NCBI RefSeq assembly: GCF_003473485.1 | Contig: NC_053045.1 | Location: 43,566,494 to 43,630,493 of the forward strand | Source of the DNA: Medicago truncatula | Taxonomy: Eukaryota > Streptophyta > Magnoliopsida > Fabales > Fabaceae | Length of the DNA: 64,000 nucleotides | Direction: 5' to 3' | Part shown: positions 22,627 to 35,448 of the stretch, piece after piece | Position numbering within the stretch: the first letter of the stretch is position 1 | Layout: the number at the start of each line of letters is the position of its first letter | The notes under the pieces: model-generated | What the model saw: only the letters and a program-made list of their open reading frames with translations | Database searches by the model: none | Told to the model about the DNA's origin: nothing | Position numbers and translations under genes: made by a program

Positions 22627-25600
22627 ATGTCCACCATTCTGCCAAGTTCTCTTTCACATGAAATCTTCTCTTCATTCCGTATGCTTTTCTTCACTATCTT
22701 TCCACTATTCCTCATTTCTCTTTTTGTAATCATAAAATATTGGCATAATTCCAACAATTCTTCTACCACCAAAAAAAACTTACCTCCTTCACCTCCAAGA
22801 ATTCCTCTACTTGGTAACCTCCATCAATTTGGTTTGTTTCCTTACCGCACACTCCACACTTTATCTCACAAATATGGCCCTTTAATGCTTCTTTATTTTG
22901 GGAAGGTTCCAGTACTTGTAATTTCCTCTGCTGATACAGCAAGAAAAGTAATGAAAACTCATGATTTGGTTTTCTCTGATAGACCATATCGTAAAATGAA
23001 TGACATACTTTTATATGGTTCCAAAGATATGGCTAGTTGTGGATATGGTGAATATTGGAGGCAATTAAGGAGTCTAAGTTTGTTACACATCTTAAGTAAC
23101 AGAAGAGTTCAATCTTATCGTCGTGTGAGAGAGGAAGAAACATTACGAATGATGAAACATATTAAGGAGTGTTCTTCTGCATCGCCGTTGAATTTAAGTG
23201 AGTTGTGTGCTACAATTACTAATGATATAGCATGCAGGGTGGCACTTGGAAAAACATACCGTGAAGGAAAAGGTAAGAGATTTCACAAGTGGTTGTTGGA
23301 GTTTGGAGAGTTATTAGGTACTGTATGTATAGGAGATTATATACCATGGCTTGATTGGTTGGGAAAAGTAAATGGTCTTTATGGCAAGGCAGAAAAATGT
23401 GCAAAAATTTTGGATGATTTTATAGAACAAGTAATTGAGGACCACATTAGTCGTAGATCTGATGGAGATGTTGAGAATGAGGAGCATAATGATTTTGTGG
23501 ATGTTTTACTTTCTGTTCAAAAGACTGATGCTATTGGCTTTTCCATTGATAAAACTGCAATCAAGGCTTTGATACTGGTATGTAACAATACCATTTTCTT
23601 TTATATTTTACAGTTTATATCCTTTGGCTAGGTCTGGTTTTTTGAGGTTTCTTTCTTTCCTTTTGTTGCATATTTATTGCTCTAGCATATATGGTGGATT
23701 GAATATTTGTTTTCCTTTGTTTCCCCCTACTTCTCTGGTTGATCTTGTTTCTCAATTATCAACAAGCAAGGAAATTTAATTAGACAAATAACTTGTTCAT
23801 ATTAAATTGATACTTTGGTTCCTATGATGATAGGATCTGAAAATTATGATAAAGAAAATAAGTTTCAATTGCAGGAATTTGCTGCTTAGTTATGTACATA
23901 TGCTAACTATACTATAGCTAGGGGGCGAAGAGAAGCAAATATTAATATTATTGTTGGTTATATAGTTATCAAAATCTCGATTTAAATATCAAAATTGCCG
24001 AGTTTAAGATTTCACTAAGCCTCCCCGATTTATATCATGCATAAAATCCCGATTTAGTGTTACGGGCTTGGGCCTAGTGCAAATGACACTTAAGGGCCTG
24101 TTTGATTAACTTCTGCTTTTTAGTTTTCTAAAACTATTTTATAAATCGATTTTCAAAAACAGGTTTTTAGAAGTAAATAAAAAGAAAACTTGTTTGGTAG
24201 TTCTATTTGTAAAAACTGTTCCAGAGAAGCGAAAATAAAAAAATTGTTTGATGAGTTTGTTTTTGCAATCCCCATTTTTGGAGTTAAATTTTTGAAATAA
24301 GACTCTAATTGCAATAAATGTGATATATGATAGACTAAAAAAAAATTGATCGTAAAAAAAACAATATTTATGTGTATGATAAATTAAAGGATCAAAAATA
24401 TAATTAAACAAAAAATTATGTTCACAAATTCTACCTTAATGGACAAAAATGTCAAAATTGTTAGATCGGATGTTGCGCTCGACTCCTTTACTTATATGCG
24501 TGAGTTCTAAATTTTACGTGATTGATGTCATTTCGTCTATCTAAAAAAAATCTCTATTATAAGCATTTTCCCTATTTTATTTTGATAGTACATGAGACAA
24601 CCTTATATTGAAAGATGCATTTAATATTTTCTTATCATCCAATCAAATTGAATTATGACTTATTTATTTTTTATTAGCCAATCAAAATGATTCATAACAC
24701 ATTTAGTTTTCACTAGCCAATCAAAATTGTTCATGTCATGATTTTTTTTCCTATATATTGACAATTTGTTTTTCATTATTTTCATATGTCTCTTCCCCAT
24801 CTCTTCCTCCATAAACAAATTCATAAAAGAAAGAATTTTCTGTGTTTTAAAAGCATGGAAGTTTTTTTGTAAAAAAAAACATGGAAGTTTAATCACTTGG
24901 TTGTAAAAAAAACTCAACATCATATAAAATGTCTAATAATCATGTACCTTTTCAATTCAGCATAACACTTCTGTATTTTTCCATTAACAGGTTCAAGCAA
25001 AAACCAAATATGAATGTATTTGATATAATATTGGTTGGATAAAAAAAATGTAAGAAAGCAAATGACATCTAAAAACTTATATTTGATATAAAAAATTAAG
25101 CAAATGAAATTCAAAAACTAAAAATATAATTTGTTATAATATTTGGAATTATGAGGGAGTCTACACAAGTGAGATTGACACCACATCTTAACGTAAAATC
25201 TTAAGGCATTAGGTATATTGTTCTTCTCGCTTATATGTTGCTCAATATATACTATTGCTTACAATGTAGAAGTTTAACTCACACATGAAACATAAACATC
25301 TCTCCCTTACGTGTGAGACTACATATGTATGCGATCTGGTGAGATATCACATAAGGTAGGAGACACAACATGGTAAAAAAAAGTGGGTTGGCGACAAATT
25401 TCATAGAGGGATGTTTACTTCTTTCTTTCATGAGAGGAGATAAAGTAAACTAGAAAAGAAGATGAAAAATGAATTTAAACTTGAGAGGAACTAAAAGAGA
25501 AAATAATAAGGAGTTTCTGTTTTATTCGTGAGAGTATAGGAAACATAATGAATTGATGGCGATTTTATGGATTTGTTGAAGAAGTTGAATATTGATGGAC

Positions 25601-27206
25601 AATTTTGCTACCAAAATATTAGACTTATTAAAATATGTACATCTATTTAAAATGCCCAATAAATATGTATTTTGTCAACTCATCAAAATACATCTACATT
25701 TTTCTATTGCAAGATCCCATGAAATAACAAAAGTGAAGGAATTTTAAATGATAAAGGTTGAATTTTTTTTTCTTCTTCATGAAAGCGAATGACATTCAAA
25801 AACTAAAATTTAAGATAAAAAATTAAACAAATGACACTCAAAAACTAACGAAACAACTCATCACATTAGGCAAAGATCCTACATTGGATTATATTATCAC
25901 ATTAGACTAAGAACAATCACAGAAGTGAGATTCACATCACATCTTCTTTCAAAGTCTGAAAGTATTATGTATACGAGTCATCTCGCTTAAATGTTTCTCA
26001 CATCTACTATTGCATACAATATAAAATTTTAACTCACACTTGCCACATTAACATCTCTCCATTAAGTGTCAAGATCTTTGTGTTCGTAGTCCACCACCAA
26101 GAACAACTCTCGCTCCCTCACAATGTCTAACCGAGATGTGATACCACCGCTGAGCTTTCTGTTGAAGCTTAAACTGATGTTGATCGACAATTTGAAGAAA
26201 GAGGAAACCACACAAGTGATAATAATACCACCACAACTTCATCCAAAATTTTAAGACTTAAGTATATGATTTTTGTTAGTATATATAATATATGCGATGA
26301 CATTCTAGCCATGCTTGGCACGGGTGTCCATACTAGTTTTTAACTAAAAGAACAGTAGAAAAAATTACAATAAAAATAAATTACTACAATAATATGCAAT
26401 CCCAATAATAAAGTTAAATTCAAATTATTACGTTGACACTTTTTAGTATAATATAGAAAGAAAATTAACGTAAAAAAAAAAAAGAATATTAAGCTGGTAC
26501 ATTACAAAGCCATATCACACTGTAGGGAAATAATCTTTGGAAGAAGCTAATATAATTAAATTTTGCTTTCCCCCCTGCATACATGTAGGACATGTTTGCC
26601 GCAGGTACTGATACTACCTACACAGTTCTAGAATGGGCAATGACAGAATTATTAAGACACCAAACTGTGATGCATAAATTGCAAGATGAGGTGAGAACTG
26701 TGGTTGGCAACAAAACTCATGTAACTGAAGATGATTTGGTTAATATGAACTACTTGAAAGCTGTGATCAAAGAAACTCTTCGCCTCCATGCACCAGTTCC
26801 GTTATTAGTCCCTCGAAAATCAATGGAAGATATCAAACTAAATGGCTATGACATTGCAGCTGGTACACAGGTAATAGTCAATGCTTGGGCAATTGCAAGA
26901 GATCCTTCAAGTTGGGATCAACCTCTAGAGTTTAAACCAGAAAGGTTTATGAACAGTTCAATAGATTATAAAGGATTGGATTTTGAACTTATTCCATTTG
27001 GAGCAGGAAGGAGAGGTTGTCCTGGAGTGTTGTTTGCTATTGCTGTCAATGAATTGGTGCTAGCAAACCTTGTTCACCATTTTGATTGGAAATTGCCTGA
27101 TGGAGTTGCAGTGAAAGATTTGGACATGTCTGAAACTGTCGGCATTACATGTCATAGAAAATATCCCCTCCTTGCAGTAGCTACCAAATATGATAAAAAT
27201 GAATGA
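22627..27206 (+). CDS. CYP71A-type cytochrome P450 (copy 2) with a 3-kb intron
   Basis: Microsomal heme monooxygenase, substrate unknown. Exons 22627-23577 and 26589-27206 join in phase 0 to give 522 aa. The protein has an N-terminal anchor, the hinge [24 protein letters not shown]-helix AAGTDTT, ETLRLH, PERF and [10 protein letters not shown] with Cys461; nothing catalytic is missing. Its single intron is 3011 bp against 231-569 bp in the other intact copies, because a Helitron-like element (24551-26336) and other AT-rich sequence were inserted. Donor (CTG|GTATGT) and acceptor (TGTAG|GAC) look normal, but splicing across the enlarged intron is unproven. Alternatively the exons could belong to separate broken genes; intact frames in both argue against this. 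Confidence 0.87.
24551..26336 (+). mobile_element. Nonautonomous Helitron in P450 copy 2 intron
   Basis: The 5' end TCTCTATTATA fits the plant Helitron start, and the 3' end has a near-perfect stem (CCATGC-TT-GGCACGG) followed by CTAG. It sits between an A (24550) and a T (26337), the expected AT insertion site, with no target duplication. Nothing resembling Rep/helicase is encoded in its 1786 bp. Confidence 0.65.
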
Positions 27207-28633
27207 TATACCATTTCAATAGAGTGAAACTATAGTTTTATGTATTATTTGTGAATAACTGTTATTGAACAATGTATATTAATGTTTGAACTTTGTACAA
27301 ATTTAGTTTTATGTACTAATAAATAACTTTGAAACACTTCCACCAAAAAAAAAAAAAACTTGGGAACACGAAAAGAAATGATCTTAAAGTAAAGCAAACA
27401 CTATTTTTTCTAAAGAGTTTTTTTTTTTTATGAGATGTTAACAAGTGCTTTAAGGGAATTTTTTAAGGAAACTAAAATATTATTTTTTAAATATTTAAAT
27501 GGTTGGCTACACAATTTTCAAACAATATTTGTTTCTCTAACAAAAATCCTTAACCACTTATATATTGACGTTTCTCTTTTGGAGCTAAACAATTAATGAG
27601 AAAATATTACGCTGCTTGCTGGAAGAGGAAATGAATCACTTGGTCGGTACATGTTTGGGACCAATTTCCTTGGAGCTTAGTATTGTCTGTGTCTTGGTGC
27701 CATCAATGGAGGTCCAACCCAATGAGTGGTATGTGTCCTTTGGGAGAGATAATTAGAAGATACATTATCACATAGGATGTATTCACGTAAATAATTGTTT
27801 TTCTGTAGATTTTAAAACATGAAATAAAATGTCCTGTTTATTTTACTATATATAGGAAATTTTCTTATAATCATCAAATATTTTCTTGGTATATTTCTAA
27901 AAAATAAATAACCAAGCATGATTTTTTTTTTGAAGGAAAATAACCAAGCACGATATGTAGAGAATTTTCGCAAATTAAATAGCATACAATTTTGCATGGA
28001 AGGTAACGTAAAATCATGGGAAATTTATGTTGATAAATTTGTAGGAAATAAACTTTTCTATGTAAATTCACATATATTTTTATGTAGATGTTCTTCTTTT
28101 TTGTTGATAAATGAACCGGCAAAAGTCATATTGGTCAATTGAGCTAGTTTTTATTTTATTTTTTATTTTTTTAAAGGAGATGAGTTAGGACCTGTGGACA
28201 TGTAGATGAGTTCTTATTTAAATATGGAAAATGCTTATTTACACGACAAAGTTTTCACGTGAATCCCACGAATGATCCTGCGCACACTATTCGGTACTTG
28301 TTCAACATTAAATTGACACTATAACTAATTTAACATTCAACTACCTCTCTTAGAACCTCAACCATATCCTGTTTTAAAATGGACACCTACTTCAAACAAA
28401 AAAAAAACAATCAATCTATTAGTTTGAGAGGGAAGCATCCAATTACTAATCTTGACTGCAACTTAAAAGATGGATTTGATTTCTTCCTCAACACAACCAC
28501 TTCAATGTTGATTAATTAATGGACAACATGATTTCAATCTAAATGATCATTGGTTATGACAGTGTGTGCTATCAAGGAATGGTAGTTAAAGCTTGTACAG
28601 TGTAAGCGGTGAGTTGTTGATAATGGTGGCAGG
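27207..28633. other. Intergenic after P450 copy 2
   Basis: Probable 3' UTR followed by AT-rich DNA with many homopolymer runs. Reading frames at 27812-28142 occur on both strands and resemble nothing known. No element was delimited. Confidence 0.5.
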
Positions 28634-30152
28634 TAGGGGTGGGCAAAAACAACCATAAACCGAACCAAAAATAACCAAACTATTATAATGGTTCATGAAC
28701 CGAACCGTTAATTTATTAACAGTTTTTGAACCATAACCGAACCATCTTGAACCGAACCGAACCGTTTGAACCGAACCAAACCACTTGAACTGTTTTTCTT
28801 TTTTAAGGAAATCACTTGAACTCTTTGTTCGATCTTTCCAAAAAAACAACTTATTTAAAATAGCTTATTTTAAAAAACAACTTATTCAAGACAACTTATT
28901 TTATGAAAACAACTTATTTTAAAAAAACAACTTATTTGAAAAACAGCTTATTCAAAACAGCTATTTAAAATAGCTTATTTTAAAAAACAACTTATTCAAG
29001 ACAACTTATTTTATGAAAACAACTTATTTTAAAAAAACAACTTATTTGAAAAACAGCTTATTCAAAACAGCTAATTTTATGCAAAATAGCTTATTTTAAA
29101 AAACAACTTATTCAAAAAAGCTTATTTTATGCAAAACACCTTATTTTAAAAAACAACTTATTTTTTTTGAAAAAACAGCTTATTCAAAACAGCTTATTTG
29201 AAAAACAACTTATTTTAAAAAAAAACAACTTATTTTATGAAAAACACCTTATTTTAAAAACAGCTTATTCAAAACAGCTTATTTTCAAAAAACAACTTAT
29301 TCAAAACATGTTTTGAATAAAATAAGTTGTTTTTTTAGAAAATAAGCTGTTTGAATAAGATGTCTTTTAAAATAAGGTGTTTTGCATAAAATAAGCTATT
29401 TTTTAAAATAAGTTATTTTGCATAAAATAAGTTATTTTGCATGAAATAAACTGTTTTGATTAAGTTGTTTTTAAAAAGAGATCGTAACAAGCTATTTTTA
29501 ATAAAATAAGCTTTTTAGAATAAGCTGTTTTTCATAAAAGAAGTTGTTTTGAATAAGCTATTTTTCAAAAATAAGTTGTTTTTTTCATAAAATAAGCTGT
29601 TTTTTTTTTTTTTAAATAAGGTGTTTTGCATAAAATAAGGTGTTTTGAATACGTTGTTTTTCATAAAATAAGTTGTTTATCAAATAAGCTGTTTTTTTTT
29701 TAAATAAGGTATTTTCATAAAATAAGCTGTTTTGAATAAGCTGTTTCTTAAAATAAGCTGTTTTCATAAAATAAGCGGTTTTGAATAAGCTATTTTTAAA
29801 AAGAGATCGTAATAAATTGTTTTTCATAAAATAAGTTTTTTTGAATAAGCTGTTTTTTTAAAATAAACAGTTTTGCATAAGATAAGTTGTTTTTGAAGAA
29901 ATAAACTATTCTAACTTTTAATTTTAATTTGTTATTTTTTATAATAAAAGTGGTTTTATTCATTGGATAAAAAATATTTGTTTTGGTTTGGTTCGGTATG
30001 GTTAATAGGTAAGCAAATGGTTAACCAAACCATAACTTTGGTTCAGTTCGGATAGCTCCAAACTTGAAACGGTTCGATTCGGTTTTCCAAACCATTTTAA
30101 AATTTCGGTTCGGTTTGATTTTTTTAAGTTAACCGAACCATGCCCACCCCTA
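28634..30152. mobile_element. hAT-type element with giant foldback core
   Basis: Termini TAGGGGTGGGCA and TGCCCACCCCTA are perfect inverted repeats flanked by 8-bp duplications (28626-28633 gtggcagg, 30153-30160 gtggaagg, 7 of 8 identical), diagnostic of hAT insertion. Both subterminal regions are rich in GAACCG/CGGTTC repeats, possible transposase-binding sites. The 1-kb core is a minisatellite arranged as a palindrome. No transposase gene is present. Confidence 0.8.
28840..29900. repeat. Inverted minisatellite of AACTTATTTT-type units
   Basis: The left half repeats phrases such as 'aaaacaacttattcaaaaca' and 'cagcttatttt'; the right half repeats their reverse complements ('aaataagctgttttgaataa'). 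The switch is near 29300-29320 at 'aaaacatgttttgaataaa'. The whole could fold into a hairpin of about 500 bp per arm. Confidence 0.8.
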
Positions 30153-30375
30153 GTGGAAGGTATAGCTACATATTAGCTAGTCCATGCAGTGTGGACAATG
30201 AAAATATAATTTAGTGTAAGGGGTATTCACAAACTAAAAAATTTATTCATCAAATATTATTATAAAAGATAGTCCATGCATCCGGTTTAGCGCATTCGTG
30301 CAATTCGTGGGGTAATTTGTCGCACTATTTAGCATTACTGTTTAAATATTATTGAAACTAAATAAACTGTGTCCG

Positions 30376-31036
30376 TAAATATAGTTCACATGGTAAAAGA
30401 TGTAATGCGGGCAAGGCCGTTCCTATGAAATAGAAGGCTCGGTTCTATTTTTAAGATAGGCCCGAGTAAAATAAAAACACATTTTTTTGTGTGTAGTTAA
30501 GCTTCATTAAAAAGTCCGAATCAGAAGAACTTTTAAACATGAAACAAAACAAAATAAAATTAAGTGAAAGAGAGGTGAAATTTATCTAACGGTGTCATTT
30601 GAAATGTCACTCCTACGTCGTAGGAAAGGGAAAAACGAATAGTTTATGCGAAAAAGAAATAATTGTTGTGATTCTTTCAATGAAATAGCTTTTCAAATTG
30701 ATTGATTAAGTGATTATACAAATTGATGGTGGTTTGATAGCATCATATTTATGTCCAGAAAGTAGAACTAGAGTCTAGAAAAAACTCATACGTGTAGTGA
30801 AGGAAAAAAAAAGTTACATGTAATTTTTTAATTTAAGTGGGTATGGGTATTATAACTTTTTTTTGAAGCCCATAATTTTTGAAGGCTCGATTCTATAGAA
30901 CCTCTTGCACTCCCCAGAGTCCGGCCCTGAATGCGGGGATATTATGTGCTAGTGGGTTCGAAACCATAATACCCCTCTATTTACATTTGACGAGCTTGTC
31001 GATTTCGTCACTTAATTCTTTAAACAAAAAAAAATA
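30376..31036 (+). mobile_element. SINE interrupted by a hAT element
   Basis: An A-box-like TAGTTCACATGG (near 30382) and a B-box-like GTGGGTTCGAAACC (near 30952), with a poly-A stretch at about 31024-31033, form a SINE once the 30412-30929 insertion is ignored. The outer boundaries are approximate. Confidence 0.5.
30412..30929. mobile_element. hAT MITE of 518 bp
   Basis: Ends CAAGGCCG and CGGCCCTG are inverted repeats with one mismatch, flanked by perfect 8-bp duplications AATGCGGG (30404-30411 and 30930-30937). It has no transposase and sits inside the SINE. Confidence 0.8.
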
Positions 31037-31209
31037 TTAATTCAAAGTGAATTTAATTAGAGAGATGTGATACAAAATAATATTTCCCAAAAAAATGCTA
31101 AAGTTTAAATATGTTTCTATTTTTCTGTTACATTTCAAATGTTGGTTTTGATGATGATGACAAAACATGTGATTAATATAGAAGAGACTCAAATCATTTC
31201 ATCTGAATA

Positions 31210-31480
31210 AAAGTGAAAAAGCTTATCCTTGACTTTCTTGCCAAACACACTTGAAGTTTGGTCGTGAATTCAATGGTATGTTTGTGTGTGGTTTCGCAAG
31301 TGTGGAGTGTTACTAGGAGTTTTGCTAATGAACTTAGCTGGTTGGACTCTTTTTTAAGACCGAATTTGCAGGTTTGACATGAGGGGGACTCCTGAATTAA
31401 ATGATTACTCACTTGATGTTTTACATGAGGACTAAAATCCGCATGAAATTCCTCAGAAAACATGTTTTCATCAGATTTTT
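31210..31480 (+). pseudogene. 3' remnant of an epoxide-hydrolase-like gene
   Basis: Positions 31222-31254 encode LILDFLAKHT and a stop, identical to the C-terminus of the hydrolase ending at 42245. The next ~200 bp match that gene's 3' UTR ('acacttgaagtttggtcgtg', 'gtttgtgtgtggttt'). No upstream hydrolase exon remains. It lies 0.6 kb before P450 copy 3, showing that a hydrolase once stood there. Confidence 0.8.
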
Positions 31481-31819
31481 TATGTCAGAATCCGGAGGAA
31501 AATAAACAAATTTCTAGTAGTGAAATGAGCACAAATTTTTTTACTTATTTTATCACATTCACTTGCACATCAATACCATGTCAACAGTAATCTCTAGTGT
31601 CAACTCTCATCAATTATCATAACCACACCATTGGTTTATAAAAAACATAGCATGGACCATTTACACAAGAATAAGTTCAATGTATTATGCATGTGACCTT
31701 TCACATTTTAATCAACAATCACTCTTTTATTCAATTATAATTGTGGCTAATCTTTTAAAATATTCATAAAAGTATTTTATAAATTTTTGCTATTTCACAA
31801 ACATATTTAAGTCACATAA

Positions 31820-32089
31820 AATATATGTATTTTCTCCTCTCTCTCTTTTTTATTTCTTCAAATTAACCTATACACACAAACCTCTTTTTATCTCCTATAT
31901 CATTATCTACATGCTAATAAAATTTATAATTGCATAAATATATGAAGAAATAACAACAATTCATGCAACGTGTCTCACTTTTCTTTCTATGATGTTATTT
32001 TATAAGAACCATTAAAATCATACCACCAAGTGATATATAAGAAGGAAGAGAGTGGTTTTTATCGCTCAACAGAAACCAAAGGTTAAGCC
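31820..32089 (+). promoter_or_regulatory. Conserved promoter block of P450 copy 3
   Basis: Resembles the blocks before copies 2 and 5 and the P450 pseudogene. It contains 'ctcctatatcattatctaca', the AACGTGTC motif at 31967-31974, TATATAAG at 32034-32041, and the leader 'agagtggtttttatcgctca' just before the ATG. Confidence 0.6.
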
Positions 32090-33886
32090 ATGTCCACCTT
32101 TCTACACAGTTCTCTTTCACAGGAAATCTTCTCTTCATTCCCTATGCTTTTCTTCACTATCTTACCAATCTTCATTTCACTTCTTTTCATCATCAAATGG
32201 TATTCCAACAATTCTGCCACCCAAAAAAACTTACCACCTTCACCTCCAAGATTTCCTATACTTGGTAATCTTCATCAAATTGGTGTGTCCCCTCACAGAT
32301 CACTCCAAGATTTAGCTCACAAATATGGCCCTTTAATGCTTCTTTATTTTGGGAAGGTTCCAGTACTTGTAGTTTCCTCAGCTGATGCAGCAAGAAAAGT
32401 AATGAAAACTCATGACTTAGTCTTCTGTGATAGGCCACAACTTAAAATCTTTGATATCCTTTTATTCAGTTCCAAAGATGTGGCAAGTTGTGCATATGGT
32501 GAGTATTGGAGACAAGTAAGGAGTCTCAGTGTGTTACACCTTCTAAGTAACAAAAGAGTTCGATCTTACCGTTGTGTTAGAGAGGAAGAAACTTTAAGAA
32601 TGATGGAATATATTAAGGAGGTTTCTTCTTCTGACTCGTCGCCCTTGAACTTGACAGAGTTGTGCTCTACAATTACTAATGATATAGTATGCAGGGTGGC
32701 TCTGGGAAAAAGATACCGTGAAGGAAGAGGGATGAAATTTCAGGAGGTGTTGTTGGAATTTGGGGAGTTGCTGGGTACTGTATGTATAGGAGACTATATA
32801 CCTTGGCTTGATTGGTTGGGAAAAGTTAATGGTTTTTATAGCAAAGCAGAAAAAGTGGCCAAACAATTGGATGAATTTTTTGAGGAAGTCATTGAGGAGC
32901 ACATTAGTGGTGATAGAACTAATGGACATGGTGTTGAAAATGAGCAGAGTGATTTTGTGGATGTTTTGCTTTCGCTTCAAAAGACTAATGCTATGGGCTT
33001 CCCAATTGATAGAATTTCAATCAAGGCTTTGATACTTGTAAGTAATAATATCATTCATTTAGTAAATGATTTTAGAATTAAATTTTGATAGATTATCAAA
33101 TTACAATTAATAGTATATTTTAGAAGTAGTAAGGATCTTTTCAGAAACAAAACTGGTTATGATTAATGTCAAATATTTTTAATGATGTGACGATTATGAT
33201 TGATCGACACTTAATACAATGCAGAATTTAAGTCAGTCAATTAAATTGTGCGTTTTCCCCGCATGTAGGACATGTTTGCTGCAGGTACAGACACAACCTA
33301 CACAGTTCTAGAATGGGCGATGACAGAACTATTAAGACACCAAACTGTGATGCATAAATTGCAAGATGAGTTGAGGAATGTGGTTGGTAACAAAACTCAT
33401 GTAACTGAGGAGGATTTGGTTAACATGAACTACTTGAAAGCTGTGATCAAAGAAACTCTTCGCCTCCATGCACCAGTTCCGTTGTTAGTCCCTCGAAAAT
33501 CAATGGAAGATATCAAAATAAATGGCTATGACATTGCAGCTGGTACACAAGTAATAGTCAATGCTTGGGCTATTTCTAGAGACCCTTCAAGTTGGGAAGA
33601 ACCTCTAGAGTTTAAACCAGAAAGGTTTATGAATAGTTCAATAGATTATAAAGGATTGGATTTTGAACTTATCCCATTTGGAGCAGGAAGGAGGGGTTGT
33701 CCTGGTGTGTTGTTTGGAATTGCAGTGAATGAATTGGTGCTAGCAAACCTTGTTTACCAATTTGATTGGAAATTGCCTGATGGAGTAGAAGGGAAGGATT
33801 TGGACATGTCTGAAACTAATGGCCTTACTTGCCATAGAAAATACCCTCTCCTTGCGGTAGCTACCAAATATGAGAAAAATGAATGA
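32090..33886 (+). CDS. CYP71A-type cytochrome P450 (copy 3)
   Basis: Microsomal heme monooxygenase, substrate unknown. Exons 32090-33037 and 33269-33886 with a 231-bp intron, phase 0, 521 aa. Motifs seen: N-terminal hydrophobic anchor, [14 protein letters not shown] hinge, [17 protein letters not shown]-helix, [20 protein letters not shown] with Cys460. Compared with copies 1, 2 and 5 it has a Cys in VFCDRPQ (usually Ser or Ala) and RCVREEE where the others have RRVREEE. Neither is a catalytic position. Exon 2 is most like copy 5 near the end ([16 protein letters not shown]). The short intron and clean promoter make it a good candidate for an expressed copy. Confidence 0.93.
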
Positions 33887-34122
33887 ACATTAAATTGATG
33901 TGTCAAGTGATTGATTCATGGAATAAATGAGACTTGGAGATATTGGTGTTGTTTTGTGGTTAATCAAACTAAACTCCAACCGAATTACCATCTCAAATAT
34001 GATAAGATAGTAGAATTCTAAATTATGTAAAACCAACGTCACTTTTCATTGAAATTTTGGACCATTTTCAAATATACATTGGCCAATCAAAGTGGTCTAT
34101 CTCTTGCCAATATTATATGTTC

Positions 34123-34885
34123 TATGAAAATGCCTACCTTATATGAGAATGATCATCATCCATTAGATAAAAAATAAATGGTTGAGATTAAAAAGGCACA
34201 TATGTTGCTTACCTTATTATATCAATTCTTCTTATAAATTCATTTCCCTTTTCATCTTCTTCTCTCCCCCACAATCAAGATTTCTTTTATAGTCTCTCTT
34301 TCCGACGGTATAATATAAAGAACCATTCACCTTCTCATCTTCTCCGATTCATTCATCAATTCTGCAATAAAACACCATGTCTAATCAATTGAAATAAATT
34401 ATTTTGCAATTAAAATTAATTATATTGTCAATATTGTTGGTTCAGAGAGATCCCAATAGTGAATCACCGTAGAAATAAGCCATAATCGAGTCAAAATGAT
34501 GAATAGTGTTGTATAATCAAGTGAATCTTTTATTGTATTTCAAGCACCATGTGATGAAGAAGTTCAAGGAAGATTAATCAAAGATGGAGTAGTTATTTGC
34601 AAAGGTTAACAAATTCATGAATAACATCTCACGATAACATACTCATGGATAAAATACCAATGATGATGGATGGGAGATGAGAGAAGGTGATAGTTTCCCA
34701 TGTTGGCTTGAGTGTGGATAAAAGAAATCCTGATTGTGGAGAGAATAAGATGAAAAAGGGAAATGAATTTATAAAAATTGATATAATAAGGTAAGGAACA
34801 TATGTGCCTTTTTAATCTCAGCCATTTATTTTTGATCTAACAGGTGATGATCATTCTCATCTCATATAAGATAGGCATTTTCATA
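34123..34885. mobile_element. Foldback MITE with arms of about 150 bp
   Basis: Left arm (about 34123-34275, beginning TATGAAAATGCCTACCTTAT) is matched in reverse complement by the right arm (about 34735-34885, ending TAGGCATTTTCATA). The middle is unique. Termini suggest a TA target, but the superfamily is uncertain. Confidence 0.6.
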
Positions 34886-35448
34886 ATACACATCCTCTAT
34901 ATTTGACACAAAACAAACGACATTCATTCTTTCAAATTCGCTAAAAATAAAAATGATGAATTTATGAACAAACTCACATCATCCATGTTAATAGCATAAA
35001 ACAACAAAGTACATAAGTTTACAAATATGACTATATTAAAATCTCTGGAATAGACATGCCTCCGGATCTGCAACGTTGATGACGTCAAAGTCATTGGTTG
35101 AATCTGCACTTGATCAAAACTGATCTGACAATCTAAACTGAACAAACACCGAACAAAAGAGAAAAGACAAACAACGTCGCACAAAGACGGTAAACAAAAC
35201 AACGTCGCAATAAGACGACAAAATACTCCTTAGTTCACTCATTTCCATTAACTTTAAGTTGTTTTTTTTTTCTTATAGAATTTTATTATATTTCTAAAGT
35301 AATTTTTACATGCTTTACTCATGCTATTGACCATGTACTACTATATTAATTCTTCTAAACTAGTAATTCTTTGAGCCATACTACTTATTTACTGAGTGAA
35401 ATAATGTTATTATTGATGCCCTATTGTTATGCAAGTTTTCACCTATTG
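34886..35448. other. AT-rich intergenic
   Basis: Contains a short diverged repeat of 'aacaacgtcgca.aa.gacg' near 35174-35220. A 92-codon minus-strand frame (34924-35202) has no family resemblance. No gene called. Confidence 0.45.

Noticed and set aside
29612..29827. 71-codon minus-strand ORF rich in Asn, Leu, Phe and Tyr
   Set aside because: It is a translation of the minisatellite arms in the hAT element, not a gene.
32594..32980. 128-codon minus-strand ORF inside P450 copy 3
   Set aside because: It is antisense to a clear P450 exon and exists because of that exon's codon bias. It resembles no family.
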